Source: Ophiothrix spiculata
Taxonomy: Eukaryota > Echinodermata > Ophiuroidea > Amphilepidida > Ophiotrichidae
Assembly (NCBI GenBank): GCA_000969725.1
Contig: JXSR01S011633.1
Reading direction: 5' to 3' (one strand)
Length of the DNA stretch: 26,559 bases
In this document: in pieces, positions 1-9,259 of the stretch
Layout of the letters: each line of letters opens with the position of its first letter
Numbering within the stretch: position 1 is the first letter of the stretch
The notes under the pieces: generated by a model
Databases searched by the model: none
Told to the model about the DNA's origin: nothing
What the model saw: only the letters and a program-made list of their open reading frames with translations
Program-made: the position numbers and the translations under genes

Positions 1-150
1 ACACAAGAAAGGAATGTTGATAACAAAAGAATCTACTCCAACTGTATCTAGGCTAGCACAAGAAAGGAATGTTGATAACAAAAGAATCTACTCCAACTGC
101 ATCTAGGCTAGCACAAGAAAGGAATGTTATTAACAAAATAATCTACTCCG
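1..150. repeat. 55-bp minisatellite, about 2.7 copies, cut by the window edge
   Basis: The unit GCACAAGAAAGGAATGTTGA...ATCTACTCCAACTGCATCTAG repeats at 2, 57 and 112 (period 55). The first two units are almost identical and the third is degraded. Reverse-oriented units appear near 290-340 and 765-930. Confidence 0.9.
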
Positions 151-344
151 GCTTAATCTCTATATTTGTAATTTTGTTTTTCAATTTATTCGCAAAAACA
201 ACATTTCATTCAAACTCAAACTGTGGACAGTATAATTAACATTCTCTGTCCTCTTCGTGTGAGTCAGGACATAACCTTAGTTGCGCAAACGCATATGCAG
301 TTGGAGCATATTTTGTTAACAAATTTCTTTCTTGTGTAAACCTA

Positions 345-764
345 TATGTGACCGACCACCCCAAAACAGCAGTAAATGCCAGCTCTTGTCATTTTCACTT
401 TTTTTTTAAATTATTTGCAAAGACCATGCTTTAAGGATTAAAATGACACCTTAATGAACTTCACACGATTTCCAGAAGTCAAGTTATGGTCCGCCAAAGG
501 TTGTCAGGGAGTAAAACGTAGAACTGAGATAAACGCGTTCAAAGATTAGTAAGCCCTATATTTTCTGTTGATATGCCAATTTTTTTCACATGTCATATCA
601 TTTTCTTGAATTGAAACTTTGCTGGTATTTTGTAGTAAGCACTAGGATTGTGAATCTGTCAAAAAATCAATTTCGACAAATCAAGACCTTGACATGTATT
701 TTCACCTGTAGCGCAAAATGAAGTTTCTGGCATTTACTGCTCATACGGTCTAGACGGTCACATA
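345..764. mobile_element. Inverted-repeat element inserted among minisatellite units
   Basis: Terminal arms of 38 bp: TATGTGACCG at the outside and GCAGTAAATGCCAG at the inside match in inverted orientation, with a variable centre. Total about 420 bp and no open frame. Reverse-oriented minisatellite units flank it on both sides, which suggests insertion into that array. Confidence 0.65.
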
Positions 765-930
765 CATGCAGTTGTAGTAGCTTCTTTTGTTAACAACATT
801 CCTTTCTTAATCGTGTGCAAGCATAGATGCACTTTGAGTAGATTGTTTTGTTAACGCTCTTTTTTTGTGCAAGCCTTGTAGTAAATTCTTTTGTTATCAA
901 TGTTTGTTTTTTCTTAATCTTGTGCAAGTC
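765..930. repeat. Minisatellite units in reverse orientation
   Basis: Degenerate units such as GTAGATTGTTTTGTTAAC and TTCTTTTGTTATCAATG followed by CTTAATC.TGTGCAAG are the reverse complement of the 1-150 unit. At least three copies with indels. Confidence 0.75.
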
Positions 931-1532
931 TAGATAAATGACTCTAACTGATAGCTTTTGGGACACCTTTTACAAAAGCCTTTCCAACTAACATTATTCA
1001 AACACTATTTTCTGCTCTATTTGAAACCTTACTTATGACTAGTTTGTGCAAAAGTTATGTTATGTTACATTAAATGCACCATTGAAAAAACGCTTTTTTA
1101 CCAAAAGTAAAAACTATCGCGTTTAAACAGCTGTTCCTATGCAAACTTTACATTACTTTATTTAGATAGTACAAAATTGAGATAAATCTCTTTTTCTAAA
1201 TGCTTTAGAATTTCAATACCACGGCATTAAAATTTTTGAGTTATCAACGTAGAATACAAAATACATGATATAGATACCATGTCAGTAATAAGCATGCTCG
1301 TCATAATTTATACTTTAATGTGCAACCTTTTCCATTTCTGATAAATGTAAATTTTGGTACAATTTATAAATAATAATAAACCCTCTACTAATTATGCATC
1401 TATTACTAGTATGTAATTAGGGGTACCTGCATTCCATGCATTCAGTATTTGTTGTTTTATATTGAACCTGTGAATTTTGAATAAAGCCGTTTCTGATAAT
1501 AAATATCTATATTCGTTGATAACTTCCCGGAT
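931..1532. other. No gene seen; AT-rich non-coding DNA
   Basis: No long open frame, RNA signature or clear repeat was recognised here. Confidence 0.6.
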
Positions 1533-1541
1533 AATAGCTAT

Positions 1542-1678
1542 GTTGCGCAAACTGTCGTTCGGTCAAACCGAACGGAAAACAGCCTCATAATCAGTGTTAT
1601 TCATGAATATTCGCATGGGTAACTCATGAATAACAAAAGAATTTACGTTCGGTTTGAGCGAACGACAGTTTGCGCAAC
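1542..1678. mobile_element. MITE with 33-bp terminal inverted repeats
   Basis: The left arm 1542-1574 (GTTGCGCAAACTGTCGTTCG...) and right arm 1646-1678 are near-perfect reverse complements. Each arm itself contains a small palindrome (CGTTCGGT..ACCGAACG). A second inner pair (GTTATTCATGA / TCATGAATAAC) makes nearly the whole 137 bp fold on itself. Similar flanks TAGCTA lie on both sides. Confidence 0.85.
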
Positions 1679-1903
1679 CTAGCTAATAATAAAATTTCAC
1701 AACCACCTAGAAGAGGAGTGTATTATAATTTTTAAAGTTAGTTCTCCAACTGCTATAATTTTTGCAAATGACCATTTTTCTTCATTTAACCATTTTTTGG
1801 ACACCTGGTGATACTTTTTCTGAAATCTTTAGTCAACACATTGAAAACCAAGAGGTTCAATTTTCTAGGGTATTGTAATACTTCTTAAAACTCTTTAGCC
1901 CTT

Positions 1904-2274
1904 AGGCCGCATAAAAAAAAATAAGTTGTTTCTCGTCCGAAGGTTTCTCAAAATGTGAGGAGGGAGGGAGGTTTTTTTTAAGGTTGGGGGAACCTGGGCG
2001 ATCCATATTTACCCTTGGTTGATGTTGACTGAACATTCAGTTGCTGTCTTTTAATTCTATGTGATATGGATAGATGTTGGTTTGTTGACAGTTTCAAGGT
2101 TAAAAACATCAAAAATTGCCAGAATCCTTTAAAAAGGAAAGCGGTGTCTTGATATTTGAACGATTTTGCTCAGTTTTTTACATCTTTTTAGCATTTTTGC
2201 AAAAAAAAAATGGTGCGGCACCAAAAAGTGAGGAGGGAGGGGACGAGAAACAACTTTGTTTTTTTATGCGGCCT
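1904..2274. mobile_element. MITE, AGGCCGCATAAAAAAA family
   Basis: Arms 1904-1938 and 2241-2274 are inverted: AGGCCGCATAAAAAAA...GTTGTTTCTCGTCC. Inside, GTGAGGAGGGAGGG occurs twice in the same orientation. There is no transposase. The element at 24535-24851 has a related terminus. Confidence 0.82.
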
Positions 2275-2323
2275 TATCCTCTTATGTACTACAAAATACT
2301 ACAGGCAGATATCAAGAATTAGC

Positions 2324-2469
2324 CGGGCACGAAATTGCTGCTTGAAGACGTCCACGCTCGGTGGCTTGCCACAGCTTGGCATTTGATCGGGATGTGTGGG
2401 TTCAGGGGTTCGAATCCCGGGGGAACCAGAAATTTTGTCAAGACATATTCAGACTTAGGGTTAGTAAGC
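2324..2469 (+). mobile_element. tRNA-derived SINE, family 1, diverged copy
   Basis: CACGAAATTGCTG, GGTGGCTTG and an intact B-box-like GGTTCGAATCCC are followed by GGGGGAACC. The copy ends in the family tail CTTAGGGTTAGTAAGCG. It is more diverged than the copies at 4927-5079, 5221-5385 and 11908-12042. It lacks a full cloverleaf, so I do not call it a tRNA gene. Confidence 0.7.
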
Positions 2470-2471
2470 GT

Positions 2472-2984
2472 ATAGACCTTTTCAAAACACGACTTTCCGA
2501 AAAATTTCTGAAGCTAATTTTACACTTTCCAGCTATTGCCGACAGAAAAAGTGACTCTTCAACACAATAGCCAGAATGTAAAGTTCGCGTTCTCGTTATC
2601 TGATTGCGAACGAATTCGAACTTGTAATTGGGGTTAGCACTAACAGCTACTAACGAGTCACTTTTGGTCACTTTTAGTGTGATGCGCTCCGAGTTGACTG
2701 GTAATTGTAAACTTAATCAGACGATTTCAAATGGAAGTTTCACTCTTTCTGTCAGTGAGCATATGGTGCCCCGGCCAAAAGTTGTTCAGAATTAGTGCCT
2801 CTAACCATGTAGAGGTCTGAATATAATTATTTTTCACTTTTAGTGCACTGCAAATGCAAGAGATTTTTCGGAAAATTTTGTTTACACAAAAGTACATGCT
2901 AATGAGCTAGTACGTGATTGGTTGATAAAATGGCCACGTGATCGACGTTCCGAAGATTTCCGAATGGATTTTGAAAAGGTCTAT
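2472..2984. mobile_element. Possible inverted-repeat element
   Basis: ATAGACCTTTTCAAAA at 2472-2487 is matched exactly in reverse complement at 2969-2984, with weaker similarity just inside (TTCCGAAAAATTTC against CGGAAATCTTCGG). No coding capacity. Confidence 0.5.
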
Positions 2985-3125
2985 TGTAAATGATTGTCAA
3001 AAGACGTTGTTAACAATTCACGCGGTGAGAATCAGGGGCGGACCGGGTTCTCAAACCGGCCGTGGCAAAAAATATTAAAGCAGCCTTTTCGACCATGGCA
3101 GCGAAGCGAGCGTACGTGTAACGGG

Positions 3126-3777
3126 CATGGGCGTCATTTGAGGGGGAGGGACACACGTTTTGAAGGTTGGGGGACATAATATCAAATGTCCCCCCACGAT
3201 AATATCAAATGTCCCCCCACGGGTTTTACTTATTTGCAAATTTCTTCACATTACCCACAAAAATACGTGTAAGGAACACCCTTAGAATAAAAAAAAACAC
3301 GCTAGGGCTTCAGGGGGCTTCCCCCTGACCCCAACCAAGGGGCTCTGTCTTCACATTACCCACAAAAATACGTGTTAGGAACACCCTTACGTTCAAAAAA
3401 CGCTAGGGCTTCAGGGGACTTCGCCCCTGACCCCCGCGAAGGGGCTCTGTCCTCACATACCCACAAAAATAAGTGTTAGGAACACCCTTAAATGCAAAAA
3501 ACGCTAGGGCTTCAGGGGGCTTTGCCAAGAGGCTCTGTCTTCACATTGCCCGCAAAAATAAGTGTTAAGAACACCCTTAGAATGCAAAAAGGAAAAACGC
3601 TAGGGCTTCAGGGGGCTTCGCCCCCTGAACCCCACCAAGGGCTCTGTCTTCACATTACCCACAACAATATGTGTTAGGAACACCCTTAGAATGCTAAAAA
3701 CGCTAAGGCTCCACTGGACACCAGCCGGGGGCTCCACCCTCTGGACCCCCACACTTCAAAATGAAATGACGCCCATG
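3126..3777. mobile_element. Inverted-repeat element carrying an internal minisatellite
   Basis: CATGGGCGTCATTT at 3126-3139 is inverted at 3764-3777, and TTTTGAAGGTTGGGGG at 3158-3173 is inverted, with minor change, near 3745-3759. Between the arms sit a short duplicated motif (ATATCAAATGTCCCCCCAC) and the ~100 bp tandem repeat. No open frame of note. Confidence 0.72.
3244..3725. repeat. Minisatellite of about 100 bp, five copies
   Basis: Units start near 3244, 3349, 3451, 3539 and 3648 with CTTCACATTACCCACAAAA. They continue GGAACACCCTTA, ACGCTAGGGCTTCAGGGGGC and a CCCCCTGA hairpin. Unit length varies from 88 to 109 bp through indels. Confidence 0.92.
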
Positions 3778-3838
3778 GTAACGGGTGGGGTCCTGGGGCC
3801 CGCCTTAGGGCCCAGTGGGGGTCCATGAGGCAACGCCC

Positions 3839-3858
3839 CTCGGGGGGGGGGGGGGGGG
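3839..3858. repeat. G homopolymer within a GC-rich patch
   Basis: CCCCTC is followed by about 18 G residues. The surrounding 3720-3860 is unusually G/C-rich for the window. Its length is likely unreliable in assembly. Confidence 0.8.
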
Positions 3859-4109
3859 TTATGCAAATTTAGGGGTCAAAGAACGCGGATTTAGTGACTA
3901 TTTTTGAAGCAAAAATCATAGAAATATGCAAAACACATATTATTTATTATTCGACACGGTGCCATAAGATGAAACATATTAGCTTAGGATGAACTGAAGC
4001 AAAGTTATCATTGTTATGAAAAAAAAGTTGCCAGCAGCAGTTCATGGCTATTGGCATGCCCAAAAATACAAACAAGTTGAAAAAAGAGAAGAATTGCATT
4101 TTATAATAA

Positions 4110-4228
4110 CAGTTGCGTAAAACTCAAGACCACGCCATTATAGTATTAGCATAGACATGTAAATTAAGGGATACAATTATTGGCAGCCTTGCAATCAATC
4201 ATCTGTAAGCCCTCATTTGCGACCCTTT
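4110..4228 (+). repeat. Dispersed repeat, copy A
   Basis: CAGTTGCGTAAAACTCAAGA through ATTGGCAGCCTTGCAATCAA to CCTCATTTGCG.CCCTT recurs in the same orientation at 6101-6217, differing by a few substitutions and one short indel. Confidence 0.85.
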
Positions 4229-4926
4229 CATATACAATTACAATTGACCAAAAGTTCACTATCATTAGATCAGATTTATTTTTAACCTGTCATTAATTGT
4301 TCTTGTGGTTATATATAGATATACTATTTAAAAATAGTAACTTTTCTGGTTATTTCTGGTATTTTTAGTCGTTTTAGGAGGTCAGCGTTGTGTAAATAAA
4401 ACGATGATTGTAAGCGATACAAAAAAAGGGGGAAAACATAGGGGATTCCCCACTACACTCTAAGAACAACCATTCAAATCATAAACACAACGTTTACATT
4501 ATCACTATTTTTTATTTATTTGTCTCATTTGACTGCAAAAATACTTTTAAAAGGGCTTTATACGAAAATGCGCTTAGTTTTGTAAAATTAAACAACAATT
4601 GAAACACATTAAATTTATTGTTATTTTCAACATTTTACTTTTAACAGTGTACGTACAAAATTAAATGGCAAATAAAGGTCGAGATAGTCAATTTTATGGA
4701 TTATACTATAAATATGACAGGGATTTTTTTTTTCACATTTAACTTTTTTCCCCACCAAGGACGCATATAGAATCTTGGTGACTTTTTTTAACACATAAAA
4801 CAAGAAATAATAAGTAAACATTTCACAATACACAGACATTTGCCATCAATTGCACACAATATAATGCTCATTACAAATTATAAAATAATCAGCATGTATG
4901 TTGGCTTGAAATACAAAAGAACAACT
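4229..4926. other. No gene seen; AT-rich non-coding DNA
   Basis: Only short, composition-driven open frames occur here. No conserved protein, RNA or repeat was recognised. Confidence 0.6.
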
Positions 4927-5079
4927 CTAACCCTAACCTCCTACCTACACCCTCGTTCTCAGCCTCGGAAATAAGGGTGTCAAAAATTGGTGGTTTCCAC
5001 CGGGGCTCGAACCAGGGACCTCTCGCATCCCAATCCCGTGTCCACCTATACCAAGCCACCCGAGGGGCGCTGCCTAGGG
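4927..5079 (-). mobile_element. tRNA-derived SINE, family 1, minus-strand copy
   Basis: Read on the minus strand it has GGGTGGCTTGGTATAGGTGG (A-box-like) and GGTTCGAGCCCC (B box), then ACACCCTTATTTCCGAGG. It ends in the tail GGTAGGAGGTTAGGGTTAG. It faces the plus-strand copy at 5221-5385, so the two can form a long hairpin. Confidence 0.85.
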
Positions 5080-5125
5080 GTAGGTAGGAGGTTAGGGTTA
5101 GTAAGTGACTGGATGACTTTACACA

Positions 5126-5539
5126 TAACCCTAAAGCTCCCAAAGGTTACAAAAAGCTACAGAGCAAATCATCAAAATCGCCTAAGTCCGAAATTACGTC
5201 ATAGACGGGGGGTCCTATATGGGGACGAAATCGCTGCCCCTCGGGTGGCTTGGTATAGGTGGACACGGGATTGGGATGCGAGAGGTGCCTGGTTCGAGCC
5301 CCGGTGGAAACCACCAATTGTTGACACCCTTATTTCCGAGGAGATAGGCTAAGAACGAAAAGGGGGAGGTTAGGGTTAGTAAGTGACCTGATGACTTTAC
5401 ACATAACCCTAAAGCTCCCAAAGGTTACAAAAAGCTACAAGAGCGAATCACCAAAATAACCTTAGTCTAGGCAGCGATTTCGTCCCCATATATGACCCCC
5501 GTCTATGACGTATTCGGACTTTTGGGAGCTTTAGGGTTA
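5126..5539. mobile_element. Inverted-repeat element with TAACCCTAAAGCTCCC ends, SINE inside
   Basis: TAACCCTAAAGCTCCC at 5126-5141 is inverted at 5524-5539. Inner arms around ACGTCATAGACGGGGG and GGGGACGAAATCGCTGCC are also inverted (5188-5238 against 5463-5515). A direct duplication of about 78 bp (near 5098-5175 and 5378-5455) complicates the structure. A similar CCCTAAATCTCCCAAAAGG lies just before the SINE at 11908. Confidence 0.7.
5221..5385 (+). mobile_element. tRNA-derived SINE, family 1
   Basis: GGGTGGCTTGGTATAGGTGG and GGTTCGAGCCCC serve as candidate A and B boxes of the internal RNA polymerase III promoter. The body ACCACCAATTGTTGACACCC leads to the tail GGAGGTTAGGGTTAGTAAG. No poly-A tail. 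Confidence 0.87.
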
Positions 5540-5545
5540 AAGAAC

Positions 5546-6100
5546 ATTTGGCGATAATAAAGTAACTAGAGATACATACAATGTCATAAACCTCGTCAAA
5601 GGTCCCCACTTCTTATAATGAGAATTCCCTTTTCCTTATTAAAAGCAATGTGTTTTTCCAATTTGTCAATAAAAAAATACCCAGTCTTCAAAATCAGAGA
5701 AAATAACCTTTTCTTCTTGAACACGGCACCGATAAATATTTTTTTCGCTAAAATGAAAAGCATATTAACAAAAGTTGAATTCTCAATGTTGTAAATGCCA
5801 AAACAAATTACATGTAAGAAAAATCAATAATGACGCTCACCAACTTTCTTTCAGAAGGATGACACCAAATTACAGTTTCACATCAAATGCTGCATTGTTT
5901 CAATATTATTTTTACAAAACGAACACTTGGAATCTCTTTGTATACCAATTTTACACAAATATTCATTAGTCAATTGGCAGGATTAATATATAAATCTAAA
6001 GTTAAGGGGGGGGGAGCACGTTACTCAATGTTAAGTGTTTGCGAGTTTATTTTGTACCATAACTGTTAAAACAAAGTGCTTAAAGTTAATAAAAGTATTA
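5546..6100. other. No gene seen; AT-rich non-coding DNA
   Basis: Nothing recognised beyond a short GGGGGGGGG run near 6006. Confidence 0.6.
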
Positions 6101-6217
6101 CAGTTGCGTAAAACTCAAGACCACGCCATAGTATTAGCATAGACATGTACATTAAGGGAAACAATTATTGGCAGCCTTGCAATCAATCGTCTGTAAGTCC
6201 TCATTTGCGGCCCTTCG
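6101..6217 (+). repeat. Dispersed repeat, copy B
   Basis: Second copy of the repeat at 4110-4228, about 2 kb downstream in the same orientation. The two do not bound any reverse transcriptase or gag frame, so I do not treat them as LTRs. Confidence 0.85.
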
Positions 6218-6335
6218 GGCCGCACACCTATACCAAACTTATAACCAAAGTAAACTTGAGCTGAGTTAACCACCACCACCCCCAGGGCCGTCTTTAAAGC
6301 CTGATTACGGAATAACCTGCCCACATCTGTCTCAA

Positions 6336-6425
6336 GTCTTCTTCCAAGTTCTTGTCTTCTCTTTTTTTCTTTCTCATCCTTTCCCCCTTTCTTTTCTCCG
6401 TTTTCTTTTCTCTTTCTTCTTTGTG
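6336..6425. repeat. Pyrimidine-rich CT/CTTT tract
   Basis: Nearly pure C/T on the + strand (TCTTCTCTTTTTTTCTTTCT and similar). It produces the lysine- and glutamate-rich apparent frames on the minus strand, which I do not accept as a gene. Confidence 0.85.
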
Positions 6426-6539
6426 AGTAACCGGCCCTGAACGGCCCAAAACCAAGCCCCCATGTGGCGATCGCCAAAACGCCACCGTTGCCAGTCCGCC
6501 TACATGGGTGAGATGCAATTACAATCCACTCCTCTTCTA

Positions 6540-7521
6540 CAAGGTGTATCAAAATTCTTTGTACCCTGATCTTGTATACTTTTCGGAATATTTTTCACAA
6601 TGATGGGAATAAATGTTGATAAAAATATTTAAATATTTAATTTGTATGAAGTTTTAACTTGTCTAAGAATTTTATTTCATGGCAATAGCATGTTGCATTC
6701 AAAGGTTACATGCTTTTAAAGAAAGACAGTGTTTTAGTCGAAATGCGTGTGTTTGAGTATTGAATTGATTTAACCCTCCTGACGGATACAGCATACCTTT
6801 GGGTTATTTTACTGCTGCATAAAAATGCAAAAACAACTGACCCTGGAGATTTTAGCAATTATAAATTAATCCATTGCGGTCATTCTGGTGGAAAAAAAAT
6901 GGAGGATTTTTCAACAGATGGGAGTAAGATAAGCCGTCAAACTTTAGGTGTGGGGCAGGTTTGTGGATGTCACTACGGATATTTTCAATTTGTCATTTTG
7001 AAAAATATCAAAATGCACTTGATCTGAAACTTACAAGAAATGTTAAAAGTGTCATCGTAAAAGATTTTTTTTTTTTTTACATTTTTTCCCTAAAAATTGC
7101 AATTTTCAGATTTATGACGTCATAAATACGTAAAATCTCGATCGATGGTTATTATTTTGTCATCAATGGATAGAATAGACCCTTAGCTATACTATGGTAC
7201 TAAATAAGCCCACTTTATGGTTGTCAATATCGAAGATATACGGGAACATTAACCACCCTTTTTGTGACACCATGTGACAGGAACTAGCATCGGTAGACAA
7301 AAGTTAGTGTGTATGGTATTTGTGTAAATCTGTAAGCATCCAATAAATGACTATAACTCTTGGAATCAGTGTTCAATTGCCTTGAAACTTTCAGATTATA
7401 AAGCTGAGATATTCTGCTACTCACCTATAACAAAAATTTTCAAATTAAAAAATTCTATCTATTTTCGATATTTTTTTGAAAATAAAGTACCTCTGGGTAC
7501 AAAGAATTTTGATACACCCAG
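6540..7521. mobile_element. Mariner-like nonautonomous element
   Basis: A 24-bp perfect inverted repeat (GGTGTATCAAAATTCTTTGT then ACCC) lies at 6543-6566 and 7495-7518. Extending outward the ends read TAC..GGTGT and are bounded by TA on both sides, as in Tc1/mariner target duplication. The interior, about 0.98 kb, has no transposase frame. It ends about 90 bp before the first visible exon of the sulfotransferase gene. Confidence 0.8.
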
Positions 7522-7611
7522 TATAGGTGGACGTGAAATTTTGATATCACAGCATTATTGTCCGAAATACTTATTTAAATATATCACATCTTTTTTTCTC
7601 TTCTCTTGCAG

Positions 7612-7956
7612 GCGAAACTATTGCCAACAACAATTGTCTTCGTCGTGGCAGGGTACCTATGTTTGGTGTACGTCAACAAAATAAACGTCTACCCACAAAT
7701 CAGACCCGAATCAAAACAACATAGCAAGACAATATTGGATGAACCACAAATTATTTTAACTGAACATCATCAAAACATCATTCAGACAATTGAAGAGAGT
7801 CAGGCAATGGGTCTTGGCATTACCGAAACTATTCAGGCTGTTGAGAGACGCTCGGATGGTGTTCTTCCTAATTTGAGCAAAAATATCTCAAGGAATCCAA
7901 CCACAGTGTTAGTGAATTGGGAAGATGCTTCAAGATTAGACCGTCTAGCTCCACAG
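7612..7956 (+). CDS. CHST15-like: CHST15-like exon 1 of those visible: membrane anchor and stalk
   Basis: The exon is 345 nt (115 codons, phase 0 at both ends). It follows a strong pyrimidine tract ending in TTGCAG at 7611 and ends at CCACAG|GTAAGT. Residues about 3-21 (LLPTTIVFVVAGYLCLVYV) form one hydrophobic helix preceded by a lysine, as in a type II Golgi signal anchor. The remainder is a hydrophilic lumenal stalk with two adjacent N-glycosylation sequons (NLS, NIS, residues 87-93). There is no in-frame ATG at the exon start, so the initiator methionine and the short cytoplasmic tail must come from an upstream exon that I cannot locate. Stalk sequence is poorly conserved in this family, so the assignment rests on the frame-compatible join to the next exon. 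Confidence 0.82.
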
Positions 7957-8044
7957 GTAAGTTTAGTTGCTAGGAAAAGAAGCGCCCCATGTCATGCTTA
8001 TACTTTTTCTGTTATGGCCATTTGTTGAATTAAATTCGGGATCA

Positions 8045-8293
8045 CGATTTCACTAACATTACGATGCATCGTAGCTAACGAAGGGTTCAGCTCGTAACTA
8101 CAACTAGACTCCACAAAGACGTGAAAACCCTTCGTAAGTGTTCACCGCATAGTAAGGTATATGAATTATGCATTAGAAAAATCGAACCCTTTTTAACGTT
8201 GCATGGGGTCAAAAGGTAGTTTTAGATAACATGATAACGATGGGTAATGGTCTTACGATGGGTTAACGATGCATTTTAACGTTAGTGAAATCG
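8045..8293 (-). mobile_element. MITE, CGATTTCACTAAC family, copy in intron 1
   Basis: Ends CGATTTCACTAAC and GTTAGTGAAATCG are exact inverted repeats, and similarity runs further in through GATGCATCGT. It is the reverse orientation of the copies at 23108-23308 and 23315-23566. Confidence 0.87.
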
Positions 8294-8464
8294 ATCTATA
8301 GAAAAAAATCGCATTTAGTCGAATCTATATGTGTTAGTTTTAATTCCAGAGCACAACCCAATTTTGTGATACTTTTTTCGTATAAAATTACTAGTCCATC
8401 TCGTGAAGCACGATGAACGAGAAAAACGTTTTATCTTGAGACATGCAGCTATAGATTGGTTGTG

Positions 8465-8552
8465 TTGGGGAAAACAAAACAAATACAAAACAAACAAGAA
8501 AATAAACAAAACACACACAAAACGACAACAACAAGAAAAAAACAAAACACAC
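8465..8552. repeat. AAAC-rich simple repeat
   Basis: Degenerate AACAAAACA, ACAAAACAAACAAG and CAAAACACACAC units with almost no T or G. It lies in intron 1. Confidence 0.85.
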
Positions 8553-8653
8553 ATTCGTTGAAATTTTCATTTGATATTTTTGAATGTATTAATGTACTTT
8601 GTTCTCAATGCATGGCAATTTAACATCATTCTAAATGTATTTATTTCTTTTAG

Positions 8654-8858
8654 ATTTTTGTTGATAAACCGGGCGAACTTTTATCTCAATTTCGGAATCC
8701 ATGTTGGATTTCAAACAGTTCTATACATTGTCTGCCGTATTTCTACTTAGCGGGAATGCCGAAGTGTGGAACAACTGATTTATGGTTCAAACTCAATCAA
8801 CACCCATTTATTGCCAATTTTTCAAAAGAACCTCATTGGTGGACAAGGAAAAGAATAG
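8654..8858 (+). CDS. CHST15-like: CHST15-like exon 2: 5'-phosphosulfate binding loop
   Basis: The exon is 205 nt, bounded by TTTCTTTTAG and AG|GTAAAT, entering in phase 0 and leaving in phase 1. It encodes 68 residues containing LAGMPKCGTTDLW (about residues 32-44 of the exon), the P-loop-like 5'-PSB that grips the 5'-phosphosulfate of PAPS. This is followed by SKEPHWWTRKRI, a block strongly typical of CHST15 and its relatives. Sequons NSS and NFS are present. The spacing between the PSB and the KEPHWW block matches the vertebrate enzyme as I recall it. This is the most diagnostic exon of the gene. Confidence 0.95.
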
Positions 8859-8902
8859 GTAAATATTGAAAGAGTGGTAAAAGTAGTGGATAATTGAAAA
8901 TT

Positions 8903-9259
8903 GTACTCTCTAAATGTAAACGAGTGAAAATTTCACTCCCCAAAAGAGTGAAACCTTTATAAACCACTCAGAAAGGAGTGGTTTTTAAACAGCAAGTTTC
9001 CACTCATAAAGCGTGAAAATCACTCTAAAAGGAGTGAATTTTCACTCGTTTGAGGAGTTAAACGAAGGACAACTCGAAAAAGAATTGTCCTTCGTTTAAC
9101 TCCTTAAACGAGTGGAAATCCACTCTTTTTAGAGTGATTTTCACTCTTTATGAGTGGAAATTTGCTTTTAACACACAAAACCACTCCTTTCTGAGTGGTT
9201 TATAAGAGTTTCACTCTTTTGGGGAGTGAAATTTTCACTCGTTTACATTTAGAGAGTAC
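8903..9259. mobile_element. Large foldback element in intron 2
   Basis: Arms of about 170 bp (8903-9072 and 9085-9259) are nearly exact reverse complements around a 12-bp spacer. The outer ends are GTACTCTCTAAATGTAAACG and its complement. Each arm is itself made of small ACTC..GAGTG palindromes. The two arms differ by only a few bases and short indels, implying recent origin or homogenisation. Confidence 0.92.

Noticed and set aside
2324-2430. Functional tRNA gene
   Set aside because: A B-box-like GGTTCGAATCC is present, but acceptor and other stems do not pair convincingly, and the sequence matches a SINE family in the window.
4987-5352. 121-codon plus-strand frame
   Set aside because: It spans two oppositely oriented SINEs, and its peptide simply repeats the SINE sequence in the two orientations.
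4921-5400. CTAACCCTAA / TTAGGGTTAG read as telomeric repeat
   Set aside because: Only one or two units occur, always at the 3' end of a SINE family.
6115-6552. 145-codon minus-strand frame rich in K, E and R
   Set aside because: It is produced by a CT-rich tract plus the dispersed repeat at 6101-6217. A second frame over the same tract also stays open, and no domain is recognisable.
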